A DNA stretch of 64,000 nucleotides from assembly GCA_963734435.1 (NCBI GenBank), contig CAVTHA010000010.1, forward strand, positions 248,001 to 312,000, written 5' to 3'. Below are positions 7,586-16,361 of the stretch, in pieces. The notes below the pieces were generated by a model that ran no database searches, was not told the DNA's origin, and was given only the letters and a program-made list of their open reading frames with translations. The translations under genes were made by a program, and so were the position numbers. This DNA comes from Bog-756 sp963734435 (lineage in GTDB: Bacteria; Actinomycetota; Acidimicrobiia; Acidimicrobiales; RAAP-2). Position 1 is the first letter of the stretch. Every line of letters starts with the position of its first letter.

Positions 7586-9136
7586 ATGGGCGATCTTGGA
7601 TTTTGGGCACTGGCACACGATGACCCGGACCACTTGGCCCTGGTGGCTCCGGACGGCGTCGAGTACCGGGCCGCCGACCTTCTCGGCCGGGCCAACCAGG
7701 TGGTGCACGCCCTGCGAGGCCTCGGGCTCCAACCCGGCGACGTGGTGGCCACCCTCCTGCCCAACGGCGTCGAGATGTTCGAGCTCTACTTGGCCGTCCT
7801 GCAGGCCGGCTGGTTCCTGGTGCCGATCAACCACCACCTCATCGGTCCCGAGGTGGCCTACATCCTCGACGACTCGGCGGCCCGGGCCTTCGTGGCCCAC
7901 GAGCGCTTCGCCGAGGTGGCCCGAGCGGCGGCCGACGAGGCAGGACTACCACCCGGGGCCCGCCTGGCGGTGGGCGACATCGACGGCTTCGCCTCGTACG
8001 ACGGCCTCCGTGGGGCCCAGCCCGTCGCCGACCCGGCCGACCGGACCATCGGCGACACCATGAACTACACCTCGGGCACGACCGGCAACCCCAAGGGCGT
8101 CTTTCGCCCGCTCAGCGGCCTCTCCCCCGAGGAGGCCGCCCTCGGGTTGTCCGGCATCCTCTTCCTGTTCGGCATCCAGCCCCAGGACGACAACGTGCAC
8201 ATCGTGGGCTCGCCGCTCTACCACACCGCGGTGCTGCGGTTCTCGGGAGCGTCGATCCACCTGGGCCACACCGTGGTCCTGATGGACAAGTGGGTCCCCG
8301 AACAGATGCTCCAGCTCATCGAGAAGTACCGGGTGACCACCTCCCACATGGTGCCGACCCAGTTCCACCGCCTCCTGGCCCTCCCGGAGGAGACCCGCGC
8401 CAAGTACGACGTCTCCTCCCTGCGCCACATGATCCACGCCGCCGCCCCCTGCCCGGTCGATGTCAAGCACAAGATGATCGACTGGTGGGGCGACGCCATC
8501 GACGAGTACTACGCGGCGTCCGAGGGGGGCGGCACCCTGGTCACCGCCAAGGAGTGGCTGGGCAAACCCGGCACCGTCGGCAAACCGTGGCCGATCTCCG
8601 AGGTCGCCATCTTCGACGACGAAGGCACCAAGGTCGAGGAGCCGAACGTCATCGGCACCGTGTACATGTCCATGCAGACCGGCGATTTCACGTATCACAA
8701 GGACGAGCAGAAGACCAGGAGCAACCGCATCGGTAAGTACTTCACGGTGGGCGACGTGGGACTCATCGACGAGGACGGGTACCTGTTCCTACGCGACCGC
8801 AAGATCGACATGATCATCTCGGGCGGGGCCAATATCTACCCCGCCGAGATCGAGAACGTGCTCCTTGGCTTCCCCAAGGTCGGCGACGTGGCCGTGTTCG
8901 GCATCCCCCATGAGGACTGGGGCGAGGAGATCAAGGCGGTGATCGAGCCGGCCGAGGGTGTAGCACCCTCGGCCGAGCTGGCCGAGGAGATCCTCGAGTA
9001 CTGCTCGAGCCGTCTGGCCAAGTTCAAGACGCCCAAGTCGATCGACTTCACCGACGCCATGCCTCGCGATCCGAACGGGAAGCTCTACAAGCGCAAGCTT
9101 CGGGACCCCTACTGGGAGGGGCGCGAGAAGATCTGA
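7586..9136 (+). CDS. acyl-CoA synthetase (AMP-forming, FadD family)
   Basis: 516 residues from ATG 7586. ANL-superfamily motifs are intact: the P-loop-like NYTSGTTGNPKGV (about residue 155), YYAASEGGGT (A5), VGDVGLIDEDGYL (A7 Asp), DRKIDMIISGGANIYP (A8 hinge) and the C-terminal lysine in NGKLYKRKLR (A10). It would activate a carboxylic acid to its acyl-AMP and then the CoA thioester. Within this neighbourhood of SDR, thioesterase, hydratase and FadA5-like thiolase, a steroid side-chain or branched fatty acid is the likely substrate. It is one of the few intact long genes in a frameshift-rich stretch. Convergent with the thioesterase, 7 bases apart. Confidence 0.92.
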   Translation: MGDLGFWALAHDDPDHLALVAPDGVEYRAADLLGRANQVVHALRGLGLQPGDVVATLLPNGVEMFELYLAVLQAGWFLVPINHHLIGPEVAYILDDSAARAFVAHERFAEVARAAADEAGLPPGARLAVGDIDGFASYDGLRGAQPVADPADRTIGDTMNYTSGTTGNPKGVFRPLSGLSPEEAALGLSGILFLFGIQPQDDNVHIVGSPLYHTAVLRFSGASIHLGHTVVLMDKWVPEQMLQLIEKYRVTTSHMVPTQFHRLLALPEETRAKYDVSSLRHMIHAAAPCPVDVKHKMIDWWGDAIDEYYAASEGGGTLVTAKEWLGKPGTVGKPWPISEVAIFDDEGTKVEEPNVIGTVYMSMQTGDFTYHKDEQKTRSNRIGKYFTVGDVGLIDEDGYLFLRDRKIDMIISGGANIYPAEIENVLLGFPKVGDVAVFGIPHEDWGEEIKAVIEPAEGVAPSAELAEEILEYCSSRLAKFKTPKSIDFTDAMPRDPNGKLYKRKLRDPYWEGREKI

Positions 9137-9143
9137 AGACCGT

Positions 9144-9880
9144 TCACTCGGTCGGCTCGGGCACGCCGAGGAAGCCCGGGACGTCGGAGGCGGCACCGGG
9201 GCGCTCGGCCTCGGACCGCATGATCTCGAGCGTGGTCGGATCGGTTCCCTCGGCGTTGTCCTCGGCGATGGCGAGGAACCGGGTGGGCGGGAGCTCGATG
9301 AAGATCCCCTCCGCCTCGGCGGTCATCAGGTCGCCGTGGTACATGGCGGCCTCGGTGCGGATCTTGCGACCGGCCCGGCTCACGCAGCGGGCCTCGATCC
9401 GCAGGGGGGTGCGCAGCGGCGTGGGCTTGCGGTAGCGGACGGTGAGGGTGCCGGTCATGCCGGGGTGGCCGGCCACCATGTTGGCCGCTCCGAGCAACTC
9501 GTCGAAGGTCTCGGCGATGACCCCTCCGTGGACGCAGGTGGGCGGTCCCTCGTAGGGGTAGTCGAAGCACGCCTCGCCCCGGATCTCGCGGTAGGGCCGC
9601 CTCCCCGTCGACCAGCTCGACCCGCACCGGTGCGGACAGCGGATTGTCGAGACCGATGACCGGGCTGGTGGGGAAGAATTCCTGGGGCGGACGGCGAGAT
9701 GTCGGGTTGCAGGCGGGGCAACCGGCCGGGCCCGGCCCGGCCGGCCATGCGGGCCGAGACCGACTCGAGCGCCCGGGCGGCCTCGGTCACGTCCTGGTCG
9801 TCGAACAGCCCGGCCACGGTCATGGTGATGACCGGACGGAGGGCGGCGGCCAGCCGCCTCCGGGGCCCGTCCTCACCCAT
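9144..9880 (-). CDS. PaaI-type hotdog acyl-CoA thioesterase (frameshifted)
   Basis: Reading across frames from ATG 9880 (MGEDGPRRRLAAALRPV) gives one protein: an N-terminal helix region, VIGLDNPLSAPVRVELVDG, then YREIRGEACFDYPYEGPP and the hotdog core TCVHGGVIAETFDELLG (HGG...D/E catalytic pattern) and TVRYRKPTPL. At least two one-base shifts are needed, near 9612 (GGGG where GGG fits) and near 9690. The family hydrolyses acyl-CoAs and is common in catabolic clusters. It follows the enoyl-CoA hydratase by 68 bases and is probably co-transcribed with it from the KstR-like site at 10867. I consider the shifts sequencing errors. Confidence 0.75.
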
Positions 9881-9948
9881 CGGGCCCGGCACCGGGTCCG
9901 GGGCGCGGCTCGGCCCGGTTCCGGCGTCAGCGCCGCCCGATGACCGGC

Positions 9949-10748
9949 TCACCGGCGCTGGAACTGGGCCGGGCGCTTCTCGGCGAACGCCTTCTGGCCC
10001 TCCTTGGCGTCCTCGGTGGCGAAGATCGGCCACCCGATCTCGAGCTCCATCTTGAGGGCCTCCTCCTCCGGCACCCCCTCGGTGGCCTTGACCGAGGCCT
10101 TGATGGCCTCGACCGCCAGGGGGCCGTTGGCCCCGATCACCTCGGCGATCTCGAGGGCGCGTGTCGAGGGCCTTGCCGTCGGGAACGACCCGGCCGATGA
10201 GCCCGATCTCCTTGGCCTCCTGCGGCCGAGACCTCGCGGGCGGTGAGCAACAGGTCCATGGCCACGGTGAAGGGGATCTGGCGGCGCAGCCGCACGGTCG
10301 AGCCGCCCAGCGGGAACAGGCCGCGACGGGCCTCGAACACGCCGAACTTGGCCCCCTCACCGGCGACCCGGATGTCGGTGGCCTGGAGGATCTCGGTGCC
10401 GCCGGCCACCGCCCAGCCCTCGACGGCGGCGATGAGCGGCTTCTTCAGCGAGTAGTGGCGCAGCAGCGCCTTCCAGTGGAGGTCGGGGTCCTCGGCCATC
10501 CGTTGCTGGACCGACTCGTTGCCCGGGCCGGACATCGACTTGAGGTCCATGCCGGCACAGAAGGTGCCGCCGGCGCCGGTGAGGATGGCACAGCGGATGT
10601 CGTCGTTGGAGTCGATCTCCACCCAGGCATCGGCCATGCCCACCAGCATCGGGCCCGAGAGGGCGTTCTTGGCCTCGGGCCGGTTCATGGTCACCACCGC
10701 GGTCGGTGCCGCACGCGCTCGATAGGTCAGGTGTTCGGTGCCGATCAC
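9949..10748 (-). CDS. enoyl-CoA hydratase/isomerase (crotonase family, frameshifted)
   Basis: Starts at GTG 10748 (MIGTEHLTYRARAAP). The oxyanion-hole regions are clear: AILTGAGGTFCAGMDLK and VEGWAVAGGTEILQATDIRV, followed by the family's RRGLFPLGGSTVRL. The C-terminal part continues in other frames as EAKEIGLIGRVVPDGKALD and LEIAEVIGANGPLAVEAIK, ending AEKRPAQFQRR. Extra single bases near 10228 and 10166 explain both shifts. It would hydrate 2-enoyl-CoA in beta-oxidation. The KstR-like palindrome 119 bases upstream and the following thioesterase gene suggest a two-gene steroid or fatty-acid operon. Confidence 0.85.
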
Positions 10749-10866
10749 AGTGCTCCTCCCCTGGAACTGGGCGTGACGCGGCGTGGTGGGGCTTCCGCCG
10801 CGCCGAGCGATCGATGGACCGCCGCACCGGCCGCACCCGGCAGCCGGTGAGCCACGGCAGGTCGAC

Positions 10867-10880
10867 TAGAACGCATTCTA
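10867..10880. promoter_or_regulatory. KstR-like operator (site 2) upstream of enoyl-CoA hydratase
   Basis: TAGAACGCATTCTA is a near-palindrome matching TnnAACnnGTTnnA except ATT for GTT. It lies 119 bases upstream of the hydratase start and just after the end of the minus-strand secreted-protein gene. Confidence 0.6.
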
Positions 10881-10948
10881 CTTTCTCCGCCGGAGGGCGG
10901 CGCCGGGACCGGACACCGCGACAGCCGGGCGCCAGGGCACCCCGGCGC

Positions 10949-13217
10949 TCACGGTGGCGTGGCCCAGGCCATACCGAGGACGGGCCGGCGTAGGGGCAGC
11001 CCACCCGTCGATCCCTCGAAGGCGGCGTCGCCGAAGGAGAAGATGCCACCGTCGAGGCCGCCAGCCAGTAGCCCTGCCCGGTCGGGGGTGGCGGCCATGC
11101 CGACCACCGGTTGGTTGAGCCGGATGGCCCCGGTCGAGCCGAAGAAGCGGGCGTCGCCGAAGGTGAAGATGCCGCCGTCGGCGGCCACCAGCCAGTAGCC
11201 CCGCCCGTCGCGGGTGGCGGCCATGCCCACGATGGGCCGGTTGAGCCGGATGGCCCCGGTCGAGCCGTAGAAGCGGGCGTCGCCGAAGGAGAAGATGCCG
11301 CCGTCGGCGGCCACCAGCCAGTAGCCCTGCCCGTCGGGGTGGCGGCCATGCCGACGACGGGCTGGTTGAGGTGGATGGCCCCGGTCGAGCCGTAGAAGCG
11401 GGCGTCGCCGAAGGAGAAGATGCCGCCGTCGGAGGCCACCAGCCAGTAGCCCTGCCCGTCGGGGTGGCGGCCATGCCCACGACCGGCCGGTTGAGGTGGA
11501 TGGCCCCGGTCGAGCCGTAGAAGCGGGCGTCGCCGAAGGAGAAGATGCCGCCGTCGGCGGCCACCAGCCAGTAGCCCCGATGGTCGGGGGTGGCGGCCAT
11601 GCCCACGACCGGCCGGTTGAGGTGCAGCGGCACCGGTCGAGCCGAAGAAGCTGGCGCCGCCGAACGAGAAGATGCCACCGTCGGAGGCCACCAGCCAGTA
11701 GCCCGGACGGGGCGGGCCGGAGCCGGGGGCCCGGGCAGGCCGGCCGGTCCCGCGAAGGCGTGGATCTGGTCGGAGGACGGGGCCAGGACCAGGCCGTCGG
11801 CGGCCGACGGGCGACGGGAAGTGACGAGGACGGAGCCGCCGATGGCGAACTGCTGGACCGCCACACCCGTGGCCGGCGTTCAGCGCGTAGAGGTTGCCGC
11901 TCTGCCGATCGACCACACCAGGCCGCCGGCCACGATGGGCGAGCCCTGGGCCCCGACTGCGAGGTGCGTCCACGATGGGCGGTGGGCGGGCGGTCACCGT
12001 CACGGCGTGGATGCCGTTGCTGCAGGGGACGAACAGGGTGCCGTTCGAGGTCGGCCGAACCCCCGTCGGGGACCGAGCAGAAGCCGGTGGTGAGGGCCAC
12101 CTGGCCGCCGACATGCCACCGAGACCGGACTGGCGGAGCACGTAGGCGGTCGGTCGACTTGCCCACCTGGAACACCAGCCCGTTGGGCAGCAGCGCCGGG
12201 GCGGTCGAGCCGAGGTCGGCATCGCCGGCGTTGTCCTGGTACCAGAGCGTGGGGGCGAACGTAGTCGAGCAGCTGCATGGTCGGGCTCAGCTCGAGCACG
12301 CCGTCGCTGTCGTCGTAGGTGTCGCCGGCACTGTGGCTGGCGCTGTTGCCGGTCGCCACCCAGACGTTGCCCTGGGCGTCGATCGGCGGGGCGGCGCCTC
12401 CCATCCACACCGCGCCCTGGCTGTCGCCGGGCGGCGGCCACCTGAGATGGACGGGGTCGAACCGTCCTCGGGGGCCGAGACCACCAGCCCGTGGTAGGGC
12501 TCGCAGTCACCGGCGTTGCCGCCGAAGCCGATGATCGACCCGGCCGTCGGTGAGGGCGAGCGACGCCCGCTGCAGCTGGAACGCCGGTTCGGAGACCGGG
12601 TCGATCACCTCGTCGAGCAGGACGGCCCCGGTGTAGAGGTCGAGTCCGATCAGACGGTGGCTGGTGGCGCCGCCGGGGACGCCACGGTCGCCACCACGAA
12701 GATCTCGCCGGGGCGGTGTCGATGACCGGGGTGCGAGTGATCCCGACGGTCGGGTGCGATGTCGCCGCACAGGCCCGGCGACCGTGGACGGGATCGAACG
12801 GGGTGCCCAGGTGGTTCGACCACAGGACCGCCCGGTGTCGGCGGCCAGGGCGTAGACGCGTGTCGTTCTCGGTGGCGGCGAACACCCGGCCGGCGAACAC
12901 CAGGGGCTGGCCGTAGAGCTGTCCGTCGAAGGTCGGGGACGTCCATGCCGGCGTGGCCGGGGAGAAGGAGTTGCCCGATGCGTCGACGCCGCTCCGCAAC
13001 GGGTCGTGGTCGAAGGTCGTCCAGTCGGATGCGGCGGCGACCGCGGACGGGCGGCTCAGCACCGCCAGCGCCACGCGGCGCTCGGACGGGCCAGGGCGGC
13101 GAAGGCCAGAACCACCGCCAGGGTCAACGCCAGACCGGCCGCACGGGCGCGGACGGCCGAGTGGCCCGACCCTGGCGCTACCGTGCACCCTCCACTTCTA
13201 TCCGACGTGGACGTCAT
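10949..13217 (-). CDS. secreted PQQ-propeller-like protein with GYWLVA repeats (heavily frameshifted)
   Basis: Pieces in all three frames assemble to one protein. From about ATG 13217 there is an export signal (ALTLAVVLAFAALA), then PQQ-like beta-propeller blades (DWTTFDHDPLRSGVD, QLYGQPLVFAGRVFAATEND, SGNLYALNAG, NGTLFVPCSNGIHAVT), then six 42-residue repeats with GYWLVASDGGIFSFG and ARFYGSTGAI, ending PVLGMAWATPP. The repeats match those on the methylamine-dehydrogenase-like protein at 2822. I count at least ten indels, the densest damage in the window. The family role is unknown; a surface or periplasmic binding scaffold is likely. It is convergent with nothing and sits between two KstR-like sites. 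Confidence 0.7.
10990..11710 (-). repeat. six ~126-bp coding repeats of the GYWLVA type
   Basis: Six head-to-tail units, each encoding the 42-residue motif with GYWLVAxDGGIFSFGDA. Some units carry one-base deletions, for example near 11338 and 11463 where GTCGGGGTGG replaces GTCGGGGGTGG found in the neighbouring unit. Confidence 0.85.
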
Positions 13218-13309
13218 TACGCCATGCCGGGCAGAGCGAGGGCCCTCCGGCGACGAGGGAGCGACCGGCGGTAGCCAGCGGGTGACCCCGCGCGATGGGC
13301 GCAGAGGAC

Positions 13310-14473
13310 TCAGATCCGCTCGATGATGGTGCCGGTGGCCAGCGCGCCGCCGCAGCACATGGAGACGAGGGCCAGGTTCTCGTCGCGACGCTCGAGCTCG
13401 TGGAGGACGGTGGTGATCAGGCGGGCGCCGGTCGATCCGACCGGGTGGCCGAGGGCGATGGCCCCGCCGTTGACGTTGACCTTGTCCCAGTCCACCTCGT
13501 GCACCTTGCCCCAGGACATGACCACCGAGGCGAAGGCCTCGTTGACCTCGAAGAGGTCGATGTCGGCCATGGTCATCCCCGCCTTGCGCAAGCACGTCGG
13601 CGGTGGCGGCGATCGGTCCGTCGAGGTGGTAGTAGGGGTCGGAGCCGACCAGGGTCTGGGCCACGATGCGGGCCCGAGGCCGCAGTCCGGCCTCGGCGGC
13701 CCGCGCGTCGGACATCCACAGGACGGCGGCGGCACCGTCGGAGATCTGCGAGCTGTTGCCGGCGGTGTGCATCCCGTCGGGCAGCACCGGCTTGAGCCCG
13801 GCCAGCCCCTCACGGGTGGTGTCCCGCGGGCCCTGGTCCTTGCTGACCAGGGTCTTCTCGCCGGTCGGACCGTCGGGGCCGACCACCGGCGCCTCGAGCG
13901 GGGCGATCTCGCGGTCGAACCGACCCTCGGCCACGGCCACGGCCGCCTTACGCTGGGACTCGAACCCCAGCCAGTCGACGTCGTCGCGGGTGATGCCGTA
14001 CTTGCTCGGCGATGCGCTCGGCCGCGCCGAACTGGTCGGGCATGTCCCAGGGGAAGTCCTCCGGCCGGGACCGGCCCGGGCCGTTGAAGGCGTTGGCTCC
14101 GAGACCGACCCGGCTCATGGCCTCGACGCCACAGGCGATACCGGTGTCGATGGCGTCGGCGCCTGACCAGGTTGGCCACGAAGTGGTTGGCCTGCTGGGC
14201 CGAGCCGCACTGGCAGTCGACGGTGGTGGCGGCCACCTCGTAGGGCAGGCCCTGGCTCAGCCAGGCGGTGCGGGTCACGTTGGAGGCCTGCTCGCCGGCC
14301 TGGGTGACGCAGCCGCCGACGATCTGCTCGACCTCGCCGGGATCGATGCCGGCCCGCTTGACCAGCTCGACCTGGGCGTTGCCCAGGAGCTCGGCCGCAT
14401 GGAAGCCGGACATCCACCCGTTGCGCTTGCCGATCGGGGTGCGGACTGCTTCGACGATCACTGGTTGGGCCAT
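13310..14473 (-). CDS. fadA5: FadA5-like steroid beta-ketothiolase (frameshifted)
   Basis: About 388 residues from ATG 14473 (MAQPVIVEAVRTPIGKRNGW). From memory it aligns almost block for block with M. tuberculosis FadA5: nucleophile Cys in TTVDCQCGSAQQANH, HTAGNSSQISDGAAAVLWM, GSDPYYHLDGP, NEAFASVV, GGAIALGHPVGSTGAR and the second active cysteine in MCCGGALATGTIIERI. FadA5 thiolyses the steroid side chain and belongs to the KstR regulon; a KstR-like palindrome lies 91 bases upstream here. Extra single bases near 14163, 14006 and 13590 (GTGCTTGCGC for GTGCTGCGC) break the frame and look like sequencing errors. Orthology is strong by motif but unverified. Confidence 0.88.
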   Translation of the reverse strand: MAQPVIVEAVRTPIGKRNGWMSGFHAAELLGNAQVELVKRAGIDPGEVEQIVGGCVTQAGEQASNVTRTAWLSQGLPYEVAATTVDCQCGSAQQANHFVANLVRRRRHRHRYRLWRRGHEPGRSRSQRLQRPGPVPAGGLPLGHARPVRRGRAHRRASTASPATTSTGWGSSPSVRRPWPWPRVGSTARSPRSRRRWSAPTVRPARRPWSARTRARGTPPVRGWPGSSRCCPTGCTPPATARRSPTVPPPSCGCPTRGPPRPDCGLGPASWPRPWSAPTPTTTSTDRSPPPPTCLRKAGMTMADIDLFEVNEAFASVVMSWGKVHEVDWDKVNVNGGAIALGHPVGSTGARLITTVLHELERRDENLALVSMCCGGALATGTIIERI

Positions 14474-14563
14474 GTGCGATCCCCCTTGGAGGTCTCGTGT
14501 GGTGAGGCGTCTCGTGCGGACAGGAGCGAGGCACCGAATCCGCCCGTCCTACGTCCACAAGTA

Positions 14564-14577
14564 TAGAACTGGTTCTA
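14564..14577. promoter_or_regulatory. KstR-like operator (site 3) upstream of the FadA5-like thiolase
   Basis: TAGAACTGGTTCTA is a perfect match to TnnAACnnGTTnnA and palindromic except for the two centre bases. It is 91 bases upstream of the thiolase start. Confidence 0.75.
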
Positions 14578-14602
14578 GGCGGCTCCGATCTGGGCGGGCA
14601 AA

Positions 14603-14902
14603 TCAGGGCCCGTCGGCCACACGCACCGGGCCGAGAGCATCCGGATGACCGTCGATCCAGTCTTGGGCAAACGGGCACAGGGGCACGATGTCCAGTCCGT
14701 CACGGAGGGCCCGGGAGATAGCCGCCTGCACCAGCATTCCCCCGACTCCCCGACCGCCCAGCTGCTCGGGCACGCCGGTGTGGATCAGCACCAGGGAATG
14801 GCCCTGCAACTCGTACTGGAGCTCGGCCCGGTATCCGTCGGCGACCAACTCGAACCGGTCGAGGTCGGGCCGGTCGACAACCTCCATCGGTGACTCCTCC
14901 AT
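14603..14902 (-). CDS. GNAT-type N-acetyltransferase, short YjdJ-like form
   Basis: 99 residues. ATG 14902 is chosen over upstream ATG 14926 because GAGGAGGGAACG sits at proper distance. The small single-domain acetyltransferase pattern is visible: YRAELQYELQGHSLVLIHT, then the acetyl-CoA loop GGRGVGGMLVQAAI, then DGLDIVPLCPFAQDWI with the C-terminal cysteine of this subfamily and ending in IDGHPDAL. Proteins of this type act on unknown small substrates. It faces away from the channel-like gene (156 bases between starts). Confidence 0.85.
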   Translation of the reverse strand: MEESPMEVVDRPDLDRFELVADGYRAELQYELQGHSLVLIHTGVPEQLGGRGVGGMLVQAAISRALRDGLDIVPLCPFAQDWIDGHPDALGPVRVADGP

Positions 14903-15058
14903 CGCCGTTCCCTCCTCGATCCGCATCCTTCGCCCCTCTGGCGTCGGCAGCAAACGCCGGCCCTCCGGATCCCATTCCCTGCCGCGAATCAGGAAGGCAC
15001 CGGTCAGGGCCTGCCCGTAGCATGATCGGATGTCGGTCATCGCGCCAACGGGCAGCCG

Positions 15059-16215
15059 GTGAACGACCTTTTGCTCGCGCTGGGCCTGCTCATCGTCGTG
15101 CTCACCTCGGCCAGCGTGCTGTTCACCATCGTGCTTCCCCGCGAACCCCGGCGGCTTCGAGCGTCTGTCCACGCTGGTCAACCGCTCGGTCCGGCTGGTC
15201 TTCGTCGGCCTGAGCCGGTTGGCCCGGTCCTACGAGGGCAAGGACGTGGTCCTGGCGTCGACGGCGCCGGTGTCGCTCATCGCCCAGCTGGCCCTGTGGG
15301 CCGGGTGCTTCGTCGTGGGGTTCGCCCTCATGCTCGAGCCGGTCACCCACGGCTTCGCCTCGGCACTGTCGCAGGCGGCCGGCTCGATGTTCACGGTCGG
15401 CACGGTCGACCTCGCCGGCCCCCCCGATCGGGCCCTCGACATCGCCGCCGGGGCCATCTGGGTGGTGATCGTGGCCCTCCAGATCGCCTACCTGCCGGCG
15501 CTCTACGGGGCGTTCAACCGACGCGAGAACCTCGTAGCCATGCTGGAGAGCCGCGCCGGGATCCCGGCGTGGGGGCCGGAGCTGCTGGCCCGCCATCAGC
15601 TGGTCGGGATCATCGACGCCTTGCCCGACTTCTACGCCGACTGGGAGGCATGGTCGGCGGACGCTGGCCGAGAGCCACACCACCTATCCGGTCATGCTGC
15701 TCTTCCGCTCACCCGAGCCCTGGTTCTCGTGGCTCATCGGACTCATTGCGGTGCTGGACGGGGCAGCCATGCACTTGTCGCTCGCCCCGAGCACGGCCAC
15801 GTCCCAGGCTCGCCTGTGCCTCCGCATGGGTTTCACCGCGCTCAACCGGATCGCCACCGCTCTGCACTGGCACGTCGACCCCGATCCCAACCCGGAAGGG
15901 CCGATCGTTCTCACCTACGACGAGTTCGACCAGGCGGTGAGCATGCTCGAGGGCGTCGGGTTCCCGATGGAGCGCACCGCCGAAGAGGCCTGGCCCGACT
16001 TCCGCGGCTGGCGGGTCAACTACGAGACCGTCGCCTACCGGCTGGCCGACCGGTTGACCGCACCGCCGGCGCCGTGGTCGGGACCCCGCAAACACCTCAA
16101 GGCCGCTCCGGTCGCTCCGAGACGCCCGCCCCAACACGCGCCGAGAGCACCGGCCAGTGGCCGGACGACGATGCGAACGTCCGGCGACGGTCGTCGGCGG
16201 ACCGGCTCTGGTTGA
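15059..16215 (+). CDS. ion-channel-like membrane protein (frameshifted)
   Basis: Starts at GTG 15059 (MNDLLLALGLLIVVLTSASVLFTIVLP). Continuing in other frames: LVNRSVRLVFVGLSRLA, hydrophobic LIAQLALWAGCFVVGFALML, a pore-loop-like SMFTVGTVDLAGPP, then AIWVVIVALQIAYLPALYGAFNRRENLVAML, and a cytoplasmic C-terminal domain ending near RTGSG. The arrangement helix, re-entrant TVG segment, helix resembles two-helix potassium channels, but the filter lacks the Tyr-Gly-Asp of TVGYGD, so ion selectivity is doubtful. One-base shifts fall near 15143 and 15660. A perfect hairpin follows the stop. Confidence 0.65.
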
Positions 16216-16220
16216 GCTCG

Positions 16221-16255
16221 CCTGACGAGGCCAGTGAAAGCCCGACCTCGTCAGG
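16221..16255 (+). terminator. hairpin after the channel-like gene
   Basis: CCTGACGAGG (16221-16230) pairs perfectly with CCTCGTCAGG (16246-16255) across a 15-base loop, starting five bases after the stop codon. No U-tract follows, so it is a candidate terminator or mRNA-end stabiliser only. Confidence 0.6.
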
Positions 16256-16361
16256 AGCAATCCTCTCGCTCGACGCGACCAGCCGCTCCATTCGCCAGTA
16301 GTTTGTGCACACCGAGGTTCGGGCCCTGACAACGGGCGTGAGCTGCAAAGGGGGGATGGGT

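Noticed and set aside
10357..13188. 943-codon minus-strand frame linking the GYWLVA protein to the enoyl-CoA hydratase
   Set aside because: It switches between real and shadow frames; hydratase and secreted protein have separate starts, and a KstR-like operator lies between them.
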